Assembly (NCBI RefSeq): GCF_007830335.1
Contig: NZ_VLKU01000007.1
Span: 186,001-250,000 of the forward strand
DNA: 64,000 nt
Direction: 5' to 3'
DNA from: Paracoccus sulfuroxidans
GTDB lineage: Bacteria > Pseudomonadota > Alphaproteobacteria > Rhodobacterales > Rhodobacteraceae
Shown: piece after piece, positions 8,456 through 19,660 of the stretch
Numbering within the stretch: position 1 is the first letter of the stretch
Layout of the letters: every line of letters starts with the position of its first letter
Position numbers and translations under genes: made by a program
Notes under the pieces: model-generated
What the model saw: the letters and a program-made list of their open reading frames with translations, nothing else
Databases searched by the model: none
What the model was told of the DNA's origin: nothing

Positions 8456-10030
8456 ATGACCAACCAGATCAGTGACCTTTTCATCATCGGCGGCGGCATC
8501 AACGGCTGCGGCATCGCACGGGACGCGGCGGGGCGGGGGCTCAGCGTCTCACTGGCGGAAATGGGCGATCTGGCGCATGCGACCTCCTCGGCCTCGACCA
8601 AGCTCTTTCACGGCGGGCTGCGCTATCTTGAGTATTTCGAGTTTCGGCTGGTCCGCGAATCCCTGCATGAGCGCGAGGTGCTGCTGCGCGCCATGCCGCA
8701 TATCAGCTGGCCGATGCGCTTCGTGCTGCCCTATTCGCCGAAGATGCGGTTCCGCTCGGACACGCCGACGTCGCGGCTGATGAACAAGGTGATGCCCTGG
8801 ACGCGGCACCGGCGGCCCGCCTGGCTGATCCGGCTGGGCCTGTTCATCTATGACAGCCTTGGCGGACGCAAGCTGCTGCCCGGCACCCGCAAGCTGGACC
8901 TGACCACGGACGAGGCCGGAAAGCCGCTGAAACCCGGCTATGACATCGGCTGGGAATACAGCGATTGCTGCGTTCAGGACGCAAGGCTGGTGGTGCTGAA
9001 CGCCCGCGACGCCAAGGCCCGTGGCGCGCAGATCATGACCCGCACGCGCGTGACGCAGGCCCGGCGCGAGAGCGATCTGTGGCTTGTCGAGACCGAAGGC
9101 CCCGACGGCCCGCAGACCCACCGTGCCCGCGCGCTGATCAACGCCGGTGGCCCCTGGGTCGGCGACGTCATCCACGACACGATCCATGTCGAGTCGCGCG
9201 AACATATCCGTCTGGTGCGCGGCAGCCATATCGTCGTGCCGCGCCTTTACGATCATGAGCGCAGCTATTTCTTCCAGGGTTCGGACGGGCGCATCATCTT
9301 CGCCATCCCGTTCGAGCAGGATTTCACCCTGATCGGCACCACCGACATCGACCACCAGAGCGACCCGGACAACCCGCGCTGCTCGGACACCGAGGCGCAA
9401 TATCTGTGCGAATTCGCCTCGCAATATTTCAAGGCTCCGGTGACGCGCGAGCAGATCGTCTGGACCTATTCCGGCGTCCGGCCGCTTTACGACGACGGCG
9501 CAAGCTCGGCCACGGCGGCGACGCGGGATTATGTGCTGCGCACCGATGAAAACGGGCCGGTGCTGCTGAACGTCTTTGGCGGCAAGATCACCACCTATCG
9601 CCGTCTGGCCGAGGCCGCGCTGAAAAAGCTCGCCCCGCATTTCCCCGAGGCCGGGCAGGCATGGACGGCGGGCGTGCCGCTTCCGGGCGGGGATTTCCCG
9701 GTCGATGCGGTGAAAGACCTGATCGTGCGGCTGCTGGCCGATTATCCCTTCCTCAACCACGCCTGGGCAGTGCGGCTGGTGCGCGCCTATGGCACCGATG
9801 CGCAGCTGATCCTGGGCGGCGCGCGCACGCGTGAGGATCTGGGCCATGACTTCGGCGCCGACCTGACCGAGGCCGAGCTGCTCTGGATGATGCAGAAGGA
9901 ATTCGCCCAGACGGCCGAGGATGTGGTCTGGCGCCGCTCAAAACAGGGGTTGCGGCTGAATGCTGACCAGATCGCGGCGATTGACGACTGGATGGAGGGG
10001 CTGAAGACTGGGGATGGCGCGCAGGGCTGA
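8456..10030 (+). CDS. glpD: Glycerol-3-phosphate dehydrogenase (respiratory, FAD)
   Basis: Membrane-associated flavoprotein of 524 residues that oxidises sn-glycerol 3-phosphate to dihydroxyacetone phosphate and reduces quinone. The N-terminal FAD fold is IIGGGINGCGIARDAAGRG (residues 9-27), followed by SSASTKLFHGGLRYLE, the family signature of FAD-dependent glycerol-3-phosphate dehydrogenases. FTLIGTTDIDH and the C-terminal VFGGKITTYRRLAE are also typical. The ATG at 8456 follows a GGAAGGA-type ribosome site; the frame is open further upstream through the end of nagA, but those residues are out of family. glpK follows after 15 bases. Confidence 0.95.
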   Translation: MTNQISDLFIIGGGINGCGIARDAAGRGLSVSLAEMGDLAHATSSASTKLFHGGLRYLEYFEFRLVRESLHEREVLLRAMPHISWPMRFVLPYSPKMRFRSDTPTSRLMNKVMPWTRHRRPAWLIRLGLFIYDSLGGRKLLPGTRKLDLTTDEAGKPLKPGYDIGWEYSDCCVQDARLVVLNARDAKARGAQIMTRTRVTQARRESDLWLVETEGPDGPQTHRARALINAGGPWVGDVIHDTIHVESREHIRLVRGSHIVVPRLYDHERSYFFQGSDGRIIFAIPFEQDFTLIGTTDIDHQSDPDNPRCSDTEAQYLCEFASQYFKAPVTREQIVWTYSGVRPLYDDGASSATAATRDYVLRTDENGPVLLNVFGGKITTYRRLAEAALKKLAPHFPEAGQAWTAGVPLPGGDFPVDAVKDLIVRLLADYPFLNHAWAVRLVRAYGTDAQLILGGARTREDLGHDFGADLTEAELLWMMQKEFAQTAEDVVWRRSKQGLRLNADQIAAIDDWMEGLKTGDGAQG

Positions 10031-10045
10031 ACGGAAGGGGCAGGG

Positions 10046-11533
<1,488 letters not shown>

Positions 11534-11542
11534 GCCGCGCGC

Positions 11543-12508
11543 CTAGCCGCAGATCTCGGCGCGCGCCAAGGCATATTCCGCTGCCAGCTGGTCGATATAA
11601 CCGCCTGCGGGCTGAATCTTCTTGATCGCACCGATCCCCTGACCCGAGCCCCAGATCTGGCTCCACGCCTTGGCCTTTCCAGCCGCTGCGCCGAAATCCA
11701 TCTTGGTGGGATCGGCCGTTTCCAGCGCCTCCGGATCCATCCCGGCGTTGCGGATCGAGGGGGCCAGATAGTTGCCATGCACCCCGGTGAACAGATTGGT
11801 GTAAACGACGTCGGCAGCCTTGCTGTCGACGATCATCTGTTTGTAGTCGGGCACGGCATTCGCCTCGGTCGTGGCGATGAAGGGACTGCCGATATAGGCC
11901 AGATCCGCGCCCATGGCCTGCGCGGCCAGAACCGCCCGGCCGGTCGCGATCGCGCCCGACAGCAGCAGGGGGCCGTTGAACCACTGGCGAATTTCCTGAA
12001 CCAGCGCAAAGGGCGATTCCTGCCCCGCATGGCCGCCCGCGCCTGCCGCCACCGCGATCAGCCCGTCCGCGCCCTTCTGGATCGCCTTCTGGGCAAAGGT
12101 GTTGTTGATGACGTCATGCAGGGTGATTCCGCCGCAATCATGCGCGGCCTCGTTCACCTCGACCCGGGCGCCAAGGCTGGTGATCCAGATCGGCACGCGG
12201 TGGCGGTGGCAGATCTCGATATCACGCTCCAGCCGGGCGTTGCTGCGGTGGACGATCTGGTTGACCGCAAAGGGCGCGGCGGGACGGTCGGGGTTCGCCT
12301 GATTGTGGCGGTCCAGCTCTTCCTGAATGCGGGTCAGCCAGAGGTCCAGTAGCGGCGGCTCACCGTCCTTTTCGCGCGCGTTCAGCGCCGGGAAGCTGCC
12401 CACGATGCCCGCCTTGCATTGCGCGATCACCAGGTCCGGCACCGAGACGATGAACATCGGCGAGGCGACGACGGGAATGCGCAGATTGGCAAGAATGGGG
12501 GGCAGCAT
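11543..12508 (-). CDS. Nitronate monooxygenase-like FMN enzyme
   Basis: A 321-residue TIM-barrel flavoprotein of the nitronate monooxygenase / 2-nitropropane dioxygenase family. Motifs include the N-terminal IPVVASPMFIVS, the catalytic-region AAGAGGHAGQ with its histidine, and the FMN phosphate site LLLSGAIATGRAVLAAQAMGADLAYIGSPF. Members oxidise alkyl nitronates such as propionate 3-nitronate, or act as NAD(P)H:quinone reductases; the sequence alone does not decide which. It converges with glpK (9 bases apart), so it is a separate transcription unit with the AKR gene upstream of it on the same strand. Confidence 0.85.
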   Translation of the reverse strand: MLPPILANLRIPVVASPMFIVSVPDLVIAQCKAGIVGSFPALNAREKDGEPPLLDLWLTRIQEELDRHNQANPDRPAAPFAVNQIVHRSNARLERDIEICHRHRVPIWITSLGARVEVNEAAHDCGGITLHDVINNTFAQKAIQKGADGLIAVAAGAGGHAGQESPFALVQEIRQWFNGPLLLSGAIATGRAVLAAQAMGADLAYIGSPFIATTEANAVPDYKQMIVDSKAADVVYTNLFTGVHGNYLAPSIRNAGMDPEALETADPTKMDFGAAAGKAKAWSQIWGSGQGIGAIKKIQPAGGYIDQLAAEYALARAEICG

Positions 12509-12583
12509 GGATCTCTCCTCGGGTGTTGTCGCGGGGCAGATTGGGCATCTTCGCGCCCCGCGCCAAGCTTTTCGTCACGTCGC

Positions 12584-13639
12584 CTAGAAGGGCATCGGGT
12601 GTTCCCGGTGCAGCTTCTCGATCCGGCCCAGTTGCTGCTCGTTCAGCCGCAGGTCGAGGCCGGAGAGCAGATGGACAAGCTGCGTCACATTCGTCGCGCC
12701 GATGATCGGGATGACGGGGAAGGGGCGCTGACGGGTCCAGGCGATGGCCATGTGGATCGGATCGACGCGCAGCTCATTGGCCAGCTTCTGATAGGCCGCG
12801 ACAGCCTGCTCGGCCCGCACGGTGCGCCGCCCGCCCAGATCGGCGGCCCCGCCGGTGGCGCGGTCGACGGCGGCACGGCTGCCCTGAGGCTCGGCCCCGT
12901 TGCGGTATTTGCCGGTCAGAAGCCCCGCTGCCAGCGGTGAATAGGCCAGCAGGGTGACGCCTTCGTTCACCGCGACCTCGGCCAGATCGGTGTCGTAAAG
13001 GCGGTTCAGCATCGAGTATTCGTTCTGGATCGCGACGACGCGCGGACCTTTCGTGCGCTCGGCCTGATCGATCCAGCGCAGCGTGCCCCAAGCGCTTTCG
13101 TTCGACAGACCAAAGGCGCGGACCTTGCCCGCCTTCACCGCCTCATCCATGGCGTCCAGCACATCGGCCATATGGTCCAGCGTGCGGGTCTTGTCCTGAT
13201 GCGAGGGGTTGTAATCCCAGTTCTGGCGGAAGGCATAGCTGCCGCGCACCGGCCAGTGCAGCTGATAAAGATCAATGTAATCAGTCTTCAGCCGCGCCAG
13301 CGACTCGTCCAGCACCCGGCGCAGGATCGCGCCACTATAGCCCTCACGCCGCACGCGGTCGCTGGGGCCGCTGATCTTGGTCGCGATCTGGACCGCGCTG
13401 CGGTCGCCGCGCCCGGCCAGCCAGTCGCCGATGATCTCTTCGCTGCGGCCGATGGTCTCGCTGCGGACCGGATTGACCGGATACATCTCGGCGGTGTCCA
13501 GAAAGGTCACGCCAGCCTCGACCGCGCGGTCCATCTGGTGATGCGCGTCGCTGGCGTCCGTCTGATTGCCGTAGGTCATCGTTCCCAGACAGACATCGCT
13601 GACCACGACATCGCTGGTCCCAAGCCTTAGTGTTTGCAT
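12584..13639 (-). CDS. Aldo/keto reductase (Tas-like)
   Basis: A 351-residue NAD(P)H-dependent aldo/keto reductase. The catalytic tetrad can be read as Asp and Tyr of FLDTAEMY, Lys of IATKI and His of LYQLHWP; IPIIGATNVTQL near the C terminus is the cofactor phosphate site. The insert around RQNWDYNPSHQ resembles the Tas protein group. I start at ATG 13639, preceded by GGAAAGG; the open frame extends upstream through the tRNA-Sec gene, which cannot be coding. Substrate unknown. It is co-directional with selB and the tRNA but nothing else ties it to selenium metabolism. Confidence 0.85.
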   Translation of the reverse strand: MQTLRLGTSDVVVSDVCLGTMTYGNQTDASDAHHQMDRAVEAGVTFLDTAEMYPVNPVRSETIGRSEEIIGDWLAGRGDRSAVQIATKISGPSDRVRREGYSGAILRRVLDESLARLKTDYIDLYQLHWPVRGSYAFRQNWDYNPSHQDKTRTLDHMADVLDAMDEAVKAGKVRAFGLSNESAWGTLRWIDQAERTKGPRVVAIQNEYSMLNRLYDTDLAEVAVNEGVTLLAYSPLAAGLLTGKYRNGAEPQGSRAAVDRATGGAADLGGRRTVRAEQAVAAYQKLANELRVDPIHMAIAWTRQRPFPVIPIIGATNVTQLVHLLSGLDLRLNEQQLGRIEKLHREHPMPF

Positions 13640-13657
13640 GGATACCCTTTCCATCCT

Positions 13658-13753
13658 TGGCGGAAGAGAATGGGAGTCGAACCCACCCGGGACAGGCTCG
13701 CTGCCCCAACCGGATTTGAAGTCCGGCCGCCCCACCGGGGACGCTTCTCTTCC
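13658..13753 (-). tRNA. selC: tRNA-Sec (anticodon UCA), CCA encoded
   Basis: Minus-strand gene of 96 bases including an encoded CCA end (13658-13660). The acceptor stem has eight pairs, GGAAGAGA (13753-13746) with TCTCTTCC (13669-13662), as expected only for selenocysteine tRNA. The anticodon arm is CCGGA-CTTCAAA-TCCGG with anticodon TCA, which reads UGA. A long variable arm (GGGGCAGCGAGCCTGTCCC) and a T arm with GGTTCGACTCC follow. It sits 9 bases downstream of the selB stop, so it may be cut from the same transcript. Confidence 0.96.
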
Positions 13754-13762
13754 TTCACCCAC

Positions 13763-15691
13763 TCATCCCACTGTCCCGTCCTTGGCGAACAGGTCGATTC
13801 GATGAGGGTTGATGCGCCGAAGATCGCCGCGTCGCAAGGTTAGACCATTGCGATCGAAGAAATCCAGAATCTCGATGGCCACCTTGCGACCATTTTGCAC
13901 CCTGTCGCGGAAGGCGGGGGCGGTAAACCAGCCGTCCGGAGACCCGGCGGCCACGTCAATGACGATGTCCGCCATCTCGGCGGTGGTGGCCCGGTCGAAG
14001 AAATGGTCATGCGCGATCTGGTCGACGCGGCCTTGACGGGCGGCCATGCGCAGGATGCGGCGGACCTCGACCTCATCAACGCCCAGCGCTTGGGCGAAAT
14101 CGCGCACGCGCGGCGGGCGGAAGCGGCCCTCGCCCAGAAGCTGCGGGGCGATCTGCGCATAGATCGCCTCATCCTGCGGCGAGAGGCGCGGCTGGTGACC
14201 GGGCAGGCGCAGAAACGCCCCGTCGAGCGCCAGACGACCCGCCGTCACCTCATCGCGCAGCAGCGCCAGAAAGGCGTCCTTCGGCAGGCGGGGCTGCAGT
14301 TGCAGGCGCATGCGTTCGCGTCCGATGCCCTGCAGATCGGGGTTTTCTTGATGGAAGGCTTCGAGCTGCGCCAGAAGCTCATCCCGCAGGGCACGGTTTC
14401 GCCTGGGCGAAAGCCCGTGGCGCGCGTCAAGGACGACCAGTCCTGCTGCGGCCACGGCCTGCTGAAGTGCCTCCGCCGTCAGGGCGCGGTCGATGGTGAA
14501 TTGCTGCAGATCGACGACGCCCAGCGGGCTTTCCGCCAATGCCGCCAGCGCGCGGGCCGGGTCGGGCAGCTGCAGCGCCGCCAGCACCTCCAAACGCTCG
14601 GGTCGCGCGCGCTTTCGCGCGGGCGGGTGCAAGTCCAGCACCCGGCCACCGCCGATGGTGCGGCGGGCCGAGACATCGCGGAGGATGAAACGATCACTAT
14701 ATCTTGTTTCAATTTGACGATCCAAAACAAGTTGTGCGATTGATTGGCCGCCCGGTTGTAGATCGCCTTGTAAGGGAACGATGCGCGCGCCGACCTCGAC
14801 CGCGCCCAGATGAAGGCGGGCGGGGAACCATGTGCCCAGCGCCCGCGGCTCGGAGGGAAGGGCGCTCAGCTCGACATCCAGCCGGTCAGTCGGCGCATGT
14901 AGTTGCGGCTCCAGCGCAACATCCCCGCGAGAGATCGCCTCGCGCGTCACCCCGTCGCCGCTGAGGTTCAGGGCACAGCGCTGCCCGGCCACGCCCTGCT
15001 GGCTTTTGTGGTTCTGCGCATGGATGCCGCGCACGCGGGCTGAAAGTCCGCCGGGGCTGACCAGAACCTGATCACCCACGGCGACCGCGCCGGAAACGAC
15101 CGTGCCGGTCACCACCGTTCCGGCCCCCGCAAGCGTGAATGAGCGGTCGATCACCATGCGGAACCGCCCCGAGGCGGCGCAGGCCTGCATGTTCCGCTCG
15201 GCCTCGGCCAGCATCTGGCGCAGATCGGGCACACCCGCCCCGGTCAGGGTCGAGACCGTGACAACCGGTGACCCAGCCAGCCCTGTCGGGGCCAGAAGAT
15301 CGGCGATCTGAAGGCGCAGATCCTCGATGCGCGCCTCATCCGCCAGATCGCATTTCGTCAGCGCGACAATGCCGTTTTTGATGCCCAGAAGGTCCAGAAT
15401 GGCCAGATGCTCGCGCGTTTGCGGCATGATCCCGTCATCGGCGGCGATGACCAGCAGGGCCAGATCGATCCCACCCGCGCCCGCCAGCATGGTGTGGACG
15501 AATTTCTCATGCCCCGGCACATCGACAAAGCCGGTCGTCGCACCCGCGCCCAGATCGGCATAGGCAAAGCCCAGTTCGATGGTGATGCCGCGCGCCTTTT
15601 CCTCGGCCAGACGGTCGCCATCCGTGCCGGTCAGCGCCTTCACCAGCGTCGTCTTGCCGTGGTCGATATGACCCGCCGTGCCGACGATCAT
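13763..15691 (-). CDS. selB: Selenocysteine-specific elongation factor SelB
   Basis: Elongation factor of 642 residues that brings Sec-tRNA to UGA codons marked by a SECIS. GTPase motifs are G1 [13 protein letters not shown] (residues 4-16), G2 [12 protein letters not shown]3 [11 protein letters not shown] and G4 as TKCD. Domains II-III follow, then C-terminal winged-helix repeats from about residue 390 that bind the SECIS RNA. The ATG overlaps the end of selA by 4 bases. Codons around 14691-14740 (about residues 318-334) are unusually AT-rich for this gene (see findings). Confidence 0.96.
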   Translation of the reverse strand: MIVGTAGHIDHGKTTLVKALTGTDGDRLAEEKARGITIELGFAYADLGAGATTGFVDVPGHEKFVHTMLAGAGGIDLALLVIAADDGIMPQTREHLAILDLLGIKNGIVALTKCDLADEARIEDLRLQIADLLAPTGLAGSPVVTVSTLTGAGVPDLRQMLAEAERNMQACAASGRFRMVIDRSFTLAGAGTVVTGTVVSGAVAVGDQVLVSPGGLSARVRGIHAQNHKSQQGVAGQRCALNLSGDGVTREAISRGDVALEPQLHAPTDRLDVELSALPSEPRALGTWFPARLHLGAVEVGARIVPLQGDLQPGGQSIAQLVLDRQIETRYSDRFILRDVSARRTIGGGRVLDLHPPARKRARPERLEVLAALQLPDPARALAALAESPLGVVDLQQFTIDRALTAEALQQAVAAAGLVVLDARHGLSPRRNRALRDELLAQLEAFHQENPDLQGIGRERMRLQLQPRLPKDAFLALLRDEVTAGRLALDGAFLRLPGHQPRLSPQDEAIYAQIAPQLLGEGRFRPPRVRDFAQALGVDEVEVRRILRMAARQGRVDQIAHDHFFDRATTAEMADIVIDVAAGSPDGWFTAPAFRDRVQNGRKVAIEILDFFDRNGLTLRRGDLRRINPHRIDLFAKDGTVG

Positions 15692-17028
15692 GCGGAAAGG
15701 GCGGCGATCAGCGCCGCGTCATCGGGCAGGCAGCGCAGGTCCAGCACCAGCGCGCCGTCATGGATGCGGCCAATGATGGGGGTGCTGAGCGCGCGCAGCC
15801 GGGCGGCCAGCGCCTCGGGCTGGGGCGAGAGTGCAAGCCCCGCGCTGGCCAAGGTATGGCCGGGCAGGGCACCCGATCCCGGCTGGCTGGTACAGGGGAC
15901 CACCCGCACCTCACAGCCCAGAAGCCGGGCCACCTGCGGGGCCAGACGCTGGGCCTGAAGCGCGATCTCGTCCTGCGGGCGGGCCAGCAGGCGCAGCGTC
16001 GGCAGGCGTTCGGCCAGCCGCTGGGGGTCGCGGTAAAGGCGCAGCACGACCTCGGCCGCAGCAAGGCGGATCTTGTCCAGCCGCAGCGCGCGTTTCAGCG
16101 GATTGCGGTTGATCTGGGCGATCAGGTCGCGCCGACCGACGATGAACCCCGCCTGCGGCCCGCCCAGCAGCTTGTCGCCCGAGAAGGTCACAAGGTCCGC
16201 GCCATCGGCCACGGCCCGCGCCACCGTCGGCTCATCCCCCAGCCCGTAGGGGGCAAGGTCGATCAGCGAGCCCGAGCCCAGATCGTTGACCAGCGCCACG
16301 CCTGCCTGCCGCGCGACCTGCGCCAGTTCCTGCGCGGGCACCTCGGCTGTGAAGCCCTCAATTCGGTAGTTCGAGGGGTGGACTTTCATCAGAAGCGCGG
16401 TGTTTTCGCCAATCGCCTGCGTGTAGTCGCGCAGATGCGTACGGTTGGTCGTCCCCACCTCGCGCAGGTGGACGCCGGCCTGCTGCATGATGTCGGGGAT
16501 GCGGAAGGCACCGCCAATCTCGATCAGCTCCCCGCGAGAAACCACGGCCTCGCGCCCCTGACCCAGCGTATTCAGCGCAATCAGGACGGCGGCGGCGTTG
16601 TTGTTGACGATCGTGGCGTCCTCGGCCCCGGTCAGTTCGCAGAGAAGGCCGCGCAGATGGTCGTCGCGCTGGCCGCGACCGCCGCTGGCCAGATCATATT
16701 CCAGCGCCGCCGGGGCTCGCATGGCGTCCACGGCCGCCGCGATGGCCTGTTCGGGCAGGATCGCGCGGCCAAGGTTGGTGTGCAGGATCGTGCCCGTCAG
16801 GTTCAGGATCGGCCGGAGACCCGAGCGACCGGCCCGCGCCAGATCCTGCGCGACCGCCTCCAGAATGGCGTCGGCCTGCGGCAGAGGGTCGGGGGGTGCG
16901 GCGCGCAACTGGGCCAGATGCGCCCGAATGGCCGTCGCCACGACCGGATGCCCATGCTCCGCAATCAGACCGCCCGCCTGCTGAAGCAGCCGGTCGACGC
17001 CGGGCAGATTGCGCAGGTCAGCCGCCAT
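15688..17028 (-). CDS. selA: L-seryl-tRNA(Sec) selenium transferase SelA
   Basis: PLP enzyme of 446 residues that converts Ser-tRNA(Sec) to Sec-tRNA(Sec) with selenophosphate. The PLP lysine lies in TFSGDKLLGGPQAGFIVG (about residues 278-295), and NLTGTILHTNLGRA and EIGGAFRIPDIM are typical SelA segments. I start at ATG 17028, which overlaps the fdhE stop as TGATG; the open frame goes a further 14 codons upstream inside fdhE. selD, needed to supply selenophosphate, is not in this window. Confidence 0.96.
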   Translation of the reverse strand: MAADLRNLPGVDRLLQQAGGLIAEHGHPVVATAIRAHLAQLRAAPPDPLPQADAILEAVAQDLARAGRSGLRPILNLTGTILHTNLGRAILPEQAIAAAVDAMRAPAALEYDLASGGRGQRDDHLRGLLCELTGAEDATIVNNNAAAVLIALNTLGQGREAVVSRGELIEIGGAFRIPDIMQQAGVHLREVGTTNRTHLRDYTQAIGENTALLMKVHPSNYRIEGFTAEVPAQELAQVARQAGVALVNDLGSGSLIDLAPYGLGDEPTVARAVADGADLVTFSGDKLLGGPQAGFIVGRRDLIAQINRNPLKRALRLDKIRLAAAEVVLRLYRDPQRLAERLPTLRLLARPQDEIALQAQRLAPQVARLLGCEVRVVPCTSQPGSGALPGHTLASAGLALSPQPEALAARLRALSTPIIGRIHDGALVLDLRCLPDDAALIAALSA

Positions 17029-17936
17029 CAGAACCCCATCAGGAACGGATTGAAGCCCCCACGCGTCCATTCGGTTTCGCGCATCTTCAGGTCAAGGCCA
17101 AGGCTGGCGACGTCATCGGCCACCGGTTCGATGGTGGCATTGCGGTTCTGATACATCAGCTTGACCCAATGGCCGCAGTCGCCGCAAAGCTCGGCCTTGA
17201 TGATCGCGTCCTCGGCCTCGACCGAGCGATGGCTGATCTTGCCGTTCTTGCCGCAGCAAAGGCATTTGACACGCACCTCGTTCCACAGCGTCTGGCAACA
17301 GGCGCAAGAGGCGTAGCGCGCGCCCTCGGCCCCGATGTTTTCGGTGACCATCGAGGCGACGGGGCGTCCGCCGCAGGCCGGGCAGACACCGGTGCGGATG
17401 GGGACCAGCTTTTCGGGGTCCAGCGTGGCGGCCAGCAGCGCGGCATGGACCTGCACCGCCGCCGCGACGAACATGTGCGGGGCGACGCTGTCCTCGGGGA
17501 TCTGATCGGCCAGCACATTGCCCAGCAGCCAGTCGCGGTCGGAGGCGTTCGCCGCCACCACAGCCTCCAACGCCGCGCGAGAGGGCGCGGGCATGTCGAT
17601 GTCGGCCACCTGCTTCAGGAGCAGGTCCAGCGCGCGGCCCAGATCGGGCTTCAGCCGGGCGCGGTCGATGGGGGGCATGCGGCTGGCGCGCGCAGTCTCG
17701 ATCCAGGCGGGTTCCAACGGGGAGGGGGGGCCCAGATCCTGCGCCACCCGCGCCTGAGCGTCGCAGATCGCGGCCAGAAAATGCAGATAGGGGGCCAGAT
17801 TGGCGCTGTGCCCGGCCAGAAAGCGGAACCGTTCGGCGCGGGTCCGGAACAGCGCCACCGGATCGGGCAGGCGGACCAGCGGCACCTTGGCAATGCCGCC
17901 GATCATCGAGGGGTCGGGCTTCAGTTCGATCGTCAT
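17028..17936 (-). CDS. fdhE: Formate dehydrogenase accessory protein FdhE
   Basis: Iron-binding protein of 302 residues needed for assembly or folding of respiratory formate dehydrogenase. The C-terminal half shows the four paired-cysteine motifs of the family: CPACGG, CACC, CLCC and CGDCGHW (about residues 184-255). The N-terminal half is helical with VRLPDPVALFRTRAERFRFLAG. Start at ATG 17936, just after AGAGGAAAG. It lies 39 bases after fdoI in the same operon and overlaps selA. Confidence 0.93.
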   Translation of the reverse strand: MTIELKPDPSMIGGIAKVPLVRLPDPVALFRTRAERFRFLAGHSANLAPYLHFLAAICDAQARVAQDLGPPSPLEPAWIETARASRMPPIDRARLKPDLGRALDLLLKQVADIDMPAPSRAALEAVVAANASDRDWLLGNVLADQIPEDSVAPHMFVAAAVQVHAALLAATLDPEKLVPIRTGVCPACGGRPVASMVTENIGAEGARYASCACCQTLWNEVRVKCLCCGKNGKISHRSVEAEDAIIKAELCGDCGHWVKLMYQNRNATIEPVADDVASLGLDLKMRETEWTRGGFNPFLMGF

Positions 17937-17975
17937 CTTTCCTCTCGGGCCGACCGGCCACAAGTCAGGCCGATG

Positions 17976-18665
17976 TTACTCTGCAGGGTCGGTGGGTTTG
18001 CGCTCGGCCAGCTCTCGCAGCCATTTGCGGTGGTGCTTGTAGGCCCAGCCGCCGGTGACGCTTCCCCGTGTCATCGCCCTGATCGTTCCTCGGGTCCAGA
18101 TTGCCGCATAAACATGCAGGATGAACAGCAGGATTATCAGCACCGCCGCGATCGAGTGGATCAGCAGCGCCACCCTGCGCACCGGGATCGATACCAGATC
18201 GGGGAAATACTGTTCCCAGATCATGATGCCGCTGCCAATCAGCACGACGATCAGCCCGGCCATGCCCCAGAAGATCAGCTTCTGCCCGGCATTGTACTTG
18301 CCAAGCTCGGGCAGCTTTTCTTCCTCGCCCCGGATCAGCTCTCCGATGTTGCCGACCCAAGTCGCGTCCTCGGGGCGGGGCAGGTTCAGCCGCCAAAGCT
18401 GCACGAACAGCAGCAGGAAGCTGAAGAACAGCACCACGCCGATGATCGGATGCAGCCAGCGCGCGGTCTGGCCACCGCCGAACAGCCCCGTCAGGAAGTA
18501 AAGCGAGGGGCTGAAGAAGGCGAGGCCCGAGAGCAGCAGCAGGATCAGGCTGATCGCGGTCACCCAGTGATTGGCGCGGGTGAAGCCGCGATAGCGGCTG
18601 ACGACGACCGGATCGATGGTCTCGATATGGTCGCCGCTTTCGGAAAACTGCGTTCGACGGGTCAT
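17976..18665 (-). CDS. fdoI: Formate dehydrogenase gamma subunit, cytochrome b556
   Basis: Membrane subunit of 229 residues that passes electrons from FdoH to quinone through two b hemes. Four hydrophobic helices are visible, the first starting after RYRGFTRANHWVTAIS, whose histidine is a likely heme ligand, and the last as SIAAVLIILLFILHVYAAIW with another histidine. Starts at ATG 18665 overlapping the fdoH stop (TGATG), with GGAGG a few bases upstream. The last 30 residues are basic and cytoplasmic. Confidence 0.93.
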   Translation of the reverse strand: MTRRTQFSESGDHIETIDPVVVSRYRGFTRANHWVTAISLILLLLSGLAFFSPSLYFLTGLFGGGQTARWLHPIIGVVLFFSFLLLFVQLWRLNLPRPEDATWVGNIGELIRGEEEKLPELGKYNAGQKLIFWGMAGLIVVLIGSGIMIWEQYFPDLVSIPVRRVALLIHSIAAVLIILLFILHVYAAIWTRGTIRAMTRGSVTGGWAYKHHRKWLRELAERKPTDPAE

Positions 18666-19660
18666 CACACGTCCTCCCGCGGCTGGGGTTGGGCCTGTTC
18701 GGTCTCGACCAGTTCTTCGGCCAGCACCTCATCCTCGGCCGAGACGCGGTTGGCGCGACCCAGAAGGCCGTGCAGCAGCGTGCCCACCGCCGCCAGACCG
18801 ATTGCCGCCAGACCTACGGTCTTGGTCGGGCCCTTCCAGCCCTGCACGACGCCCGAAATCTTCGGATCCTCGGGCAGGTTGGAATAGAGGTTCGGCTGAT
18901 CGGCGTGCTGCAGCACATAGAAGACATGCGTGCCGCCCACACCCGCAGGGTCATAGATGCCGGCGTTTTCGTAACCGCGCGACTTCAGATCCTCGACCCG
19001 GGCATTGGCGTGGGTGATCATGTCCTCTTTGGTGCCGAAGACGATGGCTTGCGTGGGGCAGGCCTTGGCGCAGGCCGGACCCTGACCCACCGCCACACGA
19101 TCCGAGCAAAGCGTGCATTTGTAGGACTTGTGATCGACCTTCGAGACGCGCGGAATGTCGAACGGACAGCCCGAGATGCAATAGCCGCAGCCGATGCAGT
19201 TTTCGTGGATGAAATCGACGATGCCGTTCGAATATTGCACGATGGCGCCGGGGGCCGGGCAGGCCTTCAGACAGCCCGGGTCCTCGCAATGCATGCAGCC
19301 GTCCTTGCGGATCAGCCATTCGAAATTGCCCGTTTCCGGGTTTTCGTATTCGGCAAAGCGCATCAGGGTGAACATCTCGGGCCCAAGGTCCGAGGGGTTC
19401 TCATAGACGCCGACGTTATGTTCGATGGGCGGCGTCGTGTCGTTCCATTCGGCGCAGGCCGATTGGCAGGCCTTGCAGCCGATGCATTTGCTGACGTCGA
19501 TCAGTTTGGCGACCTTGGTCAGCTGCCGTTCGGGCGCGGGCAGATCCGGCATGGCCGAGGCGCGGACGACATCGCCTGCGCCAAGGTTTGCAGGCATCGG
19601 CTGGACCGGCGGGTTCGAGACCGCCGTCCGCGGGCTGTCGAGGTTCGGGTCTGTGGTCAT
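18665..19660 (-). CDS. fdoH: Formate dehydrogenase beta subunit, four [4Fe-4S] clusters
   Basis: Iron-sulfur subunit of 331 residues. Four cysteine clusters can be read: [47 protein letters not shown] and CTLCSDR with the later CAKACP. A C-terminal membrane anchor (about residues 280-303, [20 protein letters not shown]) is followed by an acidic tail. It transfers electrons from the molybdenum subunit to cytochrome b. Overlaps fdoG by 4 bases. Confidence 0.95.
   Translation of the reverse strand: MTTDPNLDSPRTAVSNPPVQPMPANLGAGDVVRASAMPDLPAPERQLTKVAKLIDVSKCIGCKACQSACAEWNDTTPPIEHNVGVYENPSDLGPEMFTLMRFAEYENPETGNFEWLIRKDGCMHCEDPGCLKACPAPGAIVQYSNGIVDFIHENCIGCGYCISGCPFDIPRVSKVDHKSYKCTLCSDRVAVGQGPACAKACPTQAIVFGTKEDMITHANARVEDLKSRGYENAGIYDPAGVGGTHVFYVLQHADQPNLYSNLPEDPKISGVVQGWKGPTKTVGLAAIGLAAVGTLLHGLLGRANRVSAEDEVLAEELVETEQAQPQPREDV

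Noticed and set aside
13640..13762. Upstream extension of the aldo/keto reductase frame
   Set aside because: It would run through the tRNA-Sec gene; ATG 13639 with a ribosome site fits the family length.
16896..18887. Open frame of 663 codons on the plus strand
   Set aside because: Antisense to selA, fdhE, fdoI and fdoH, low-complexity composition, no family resemblance.
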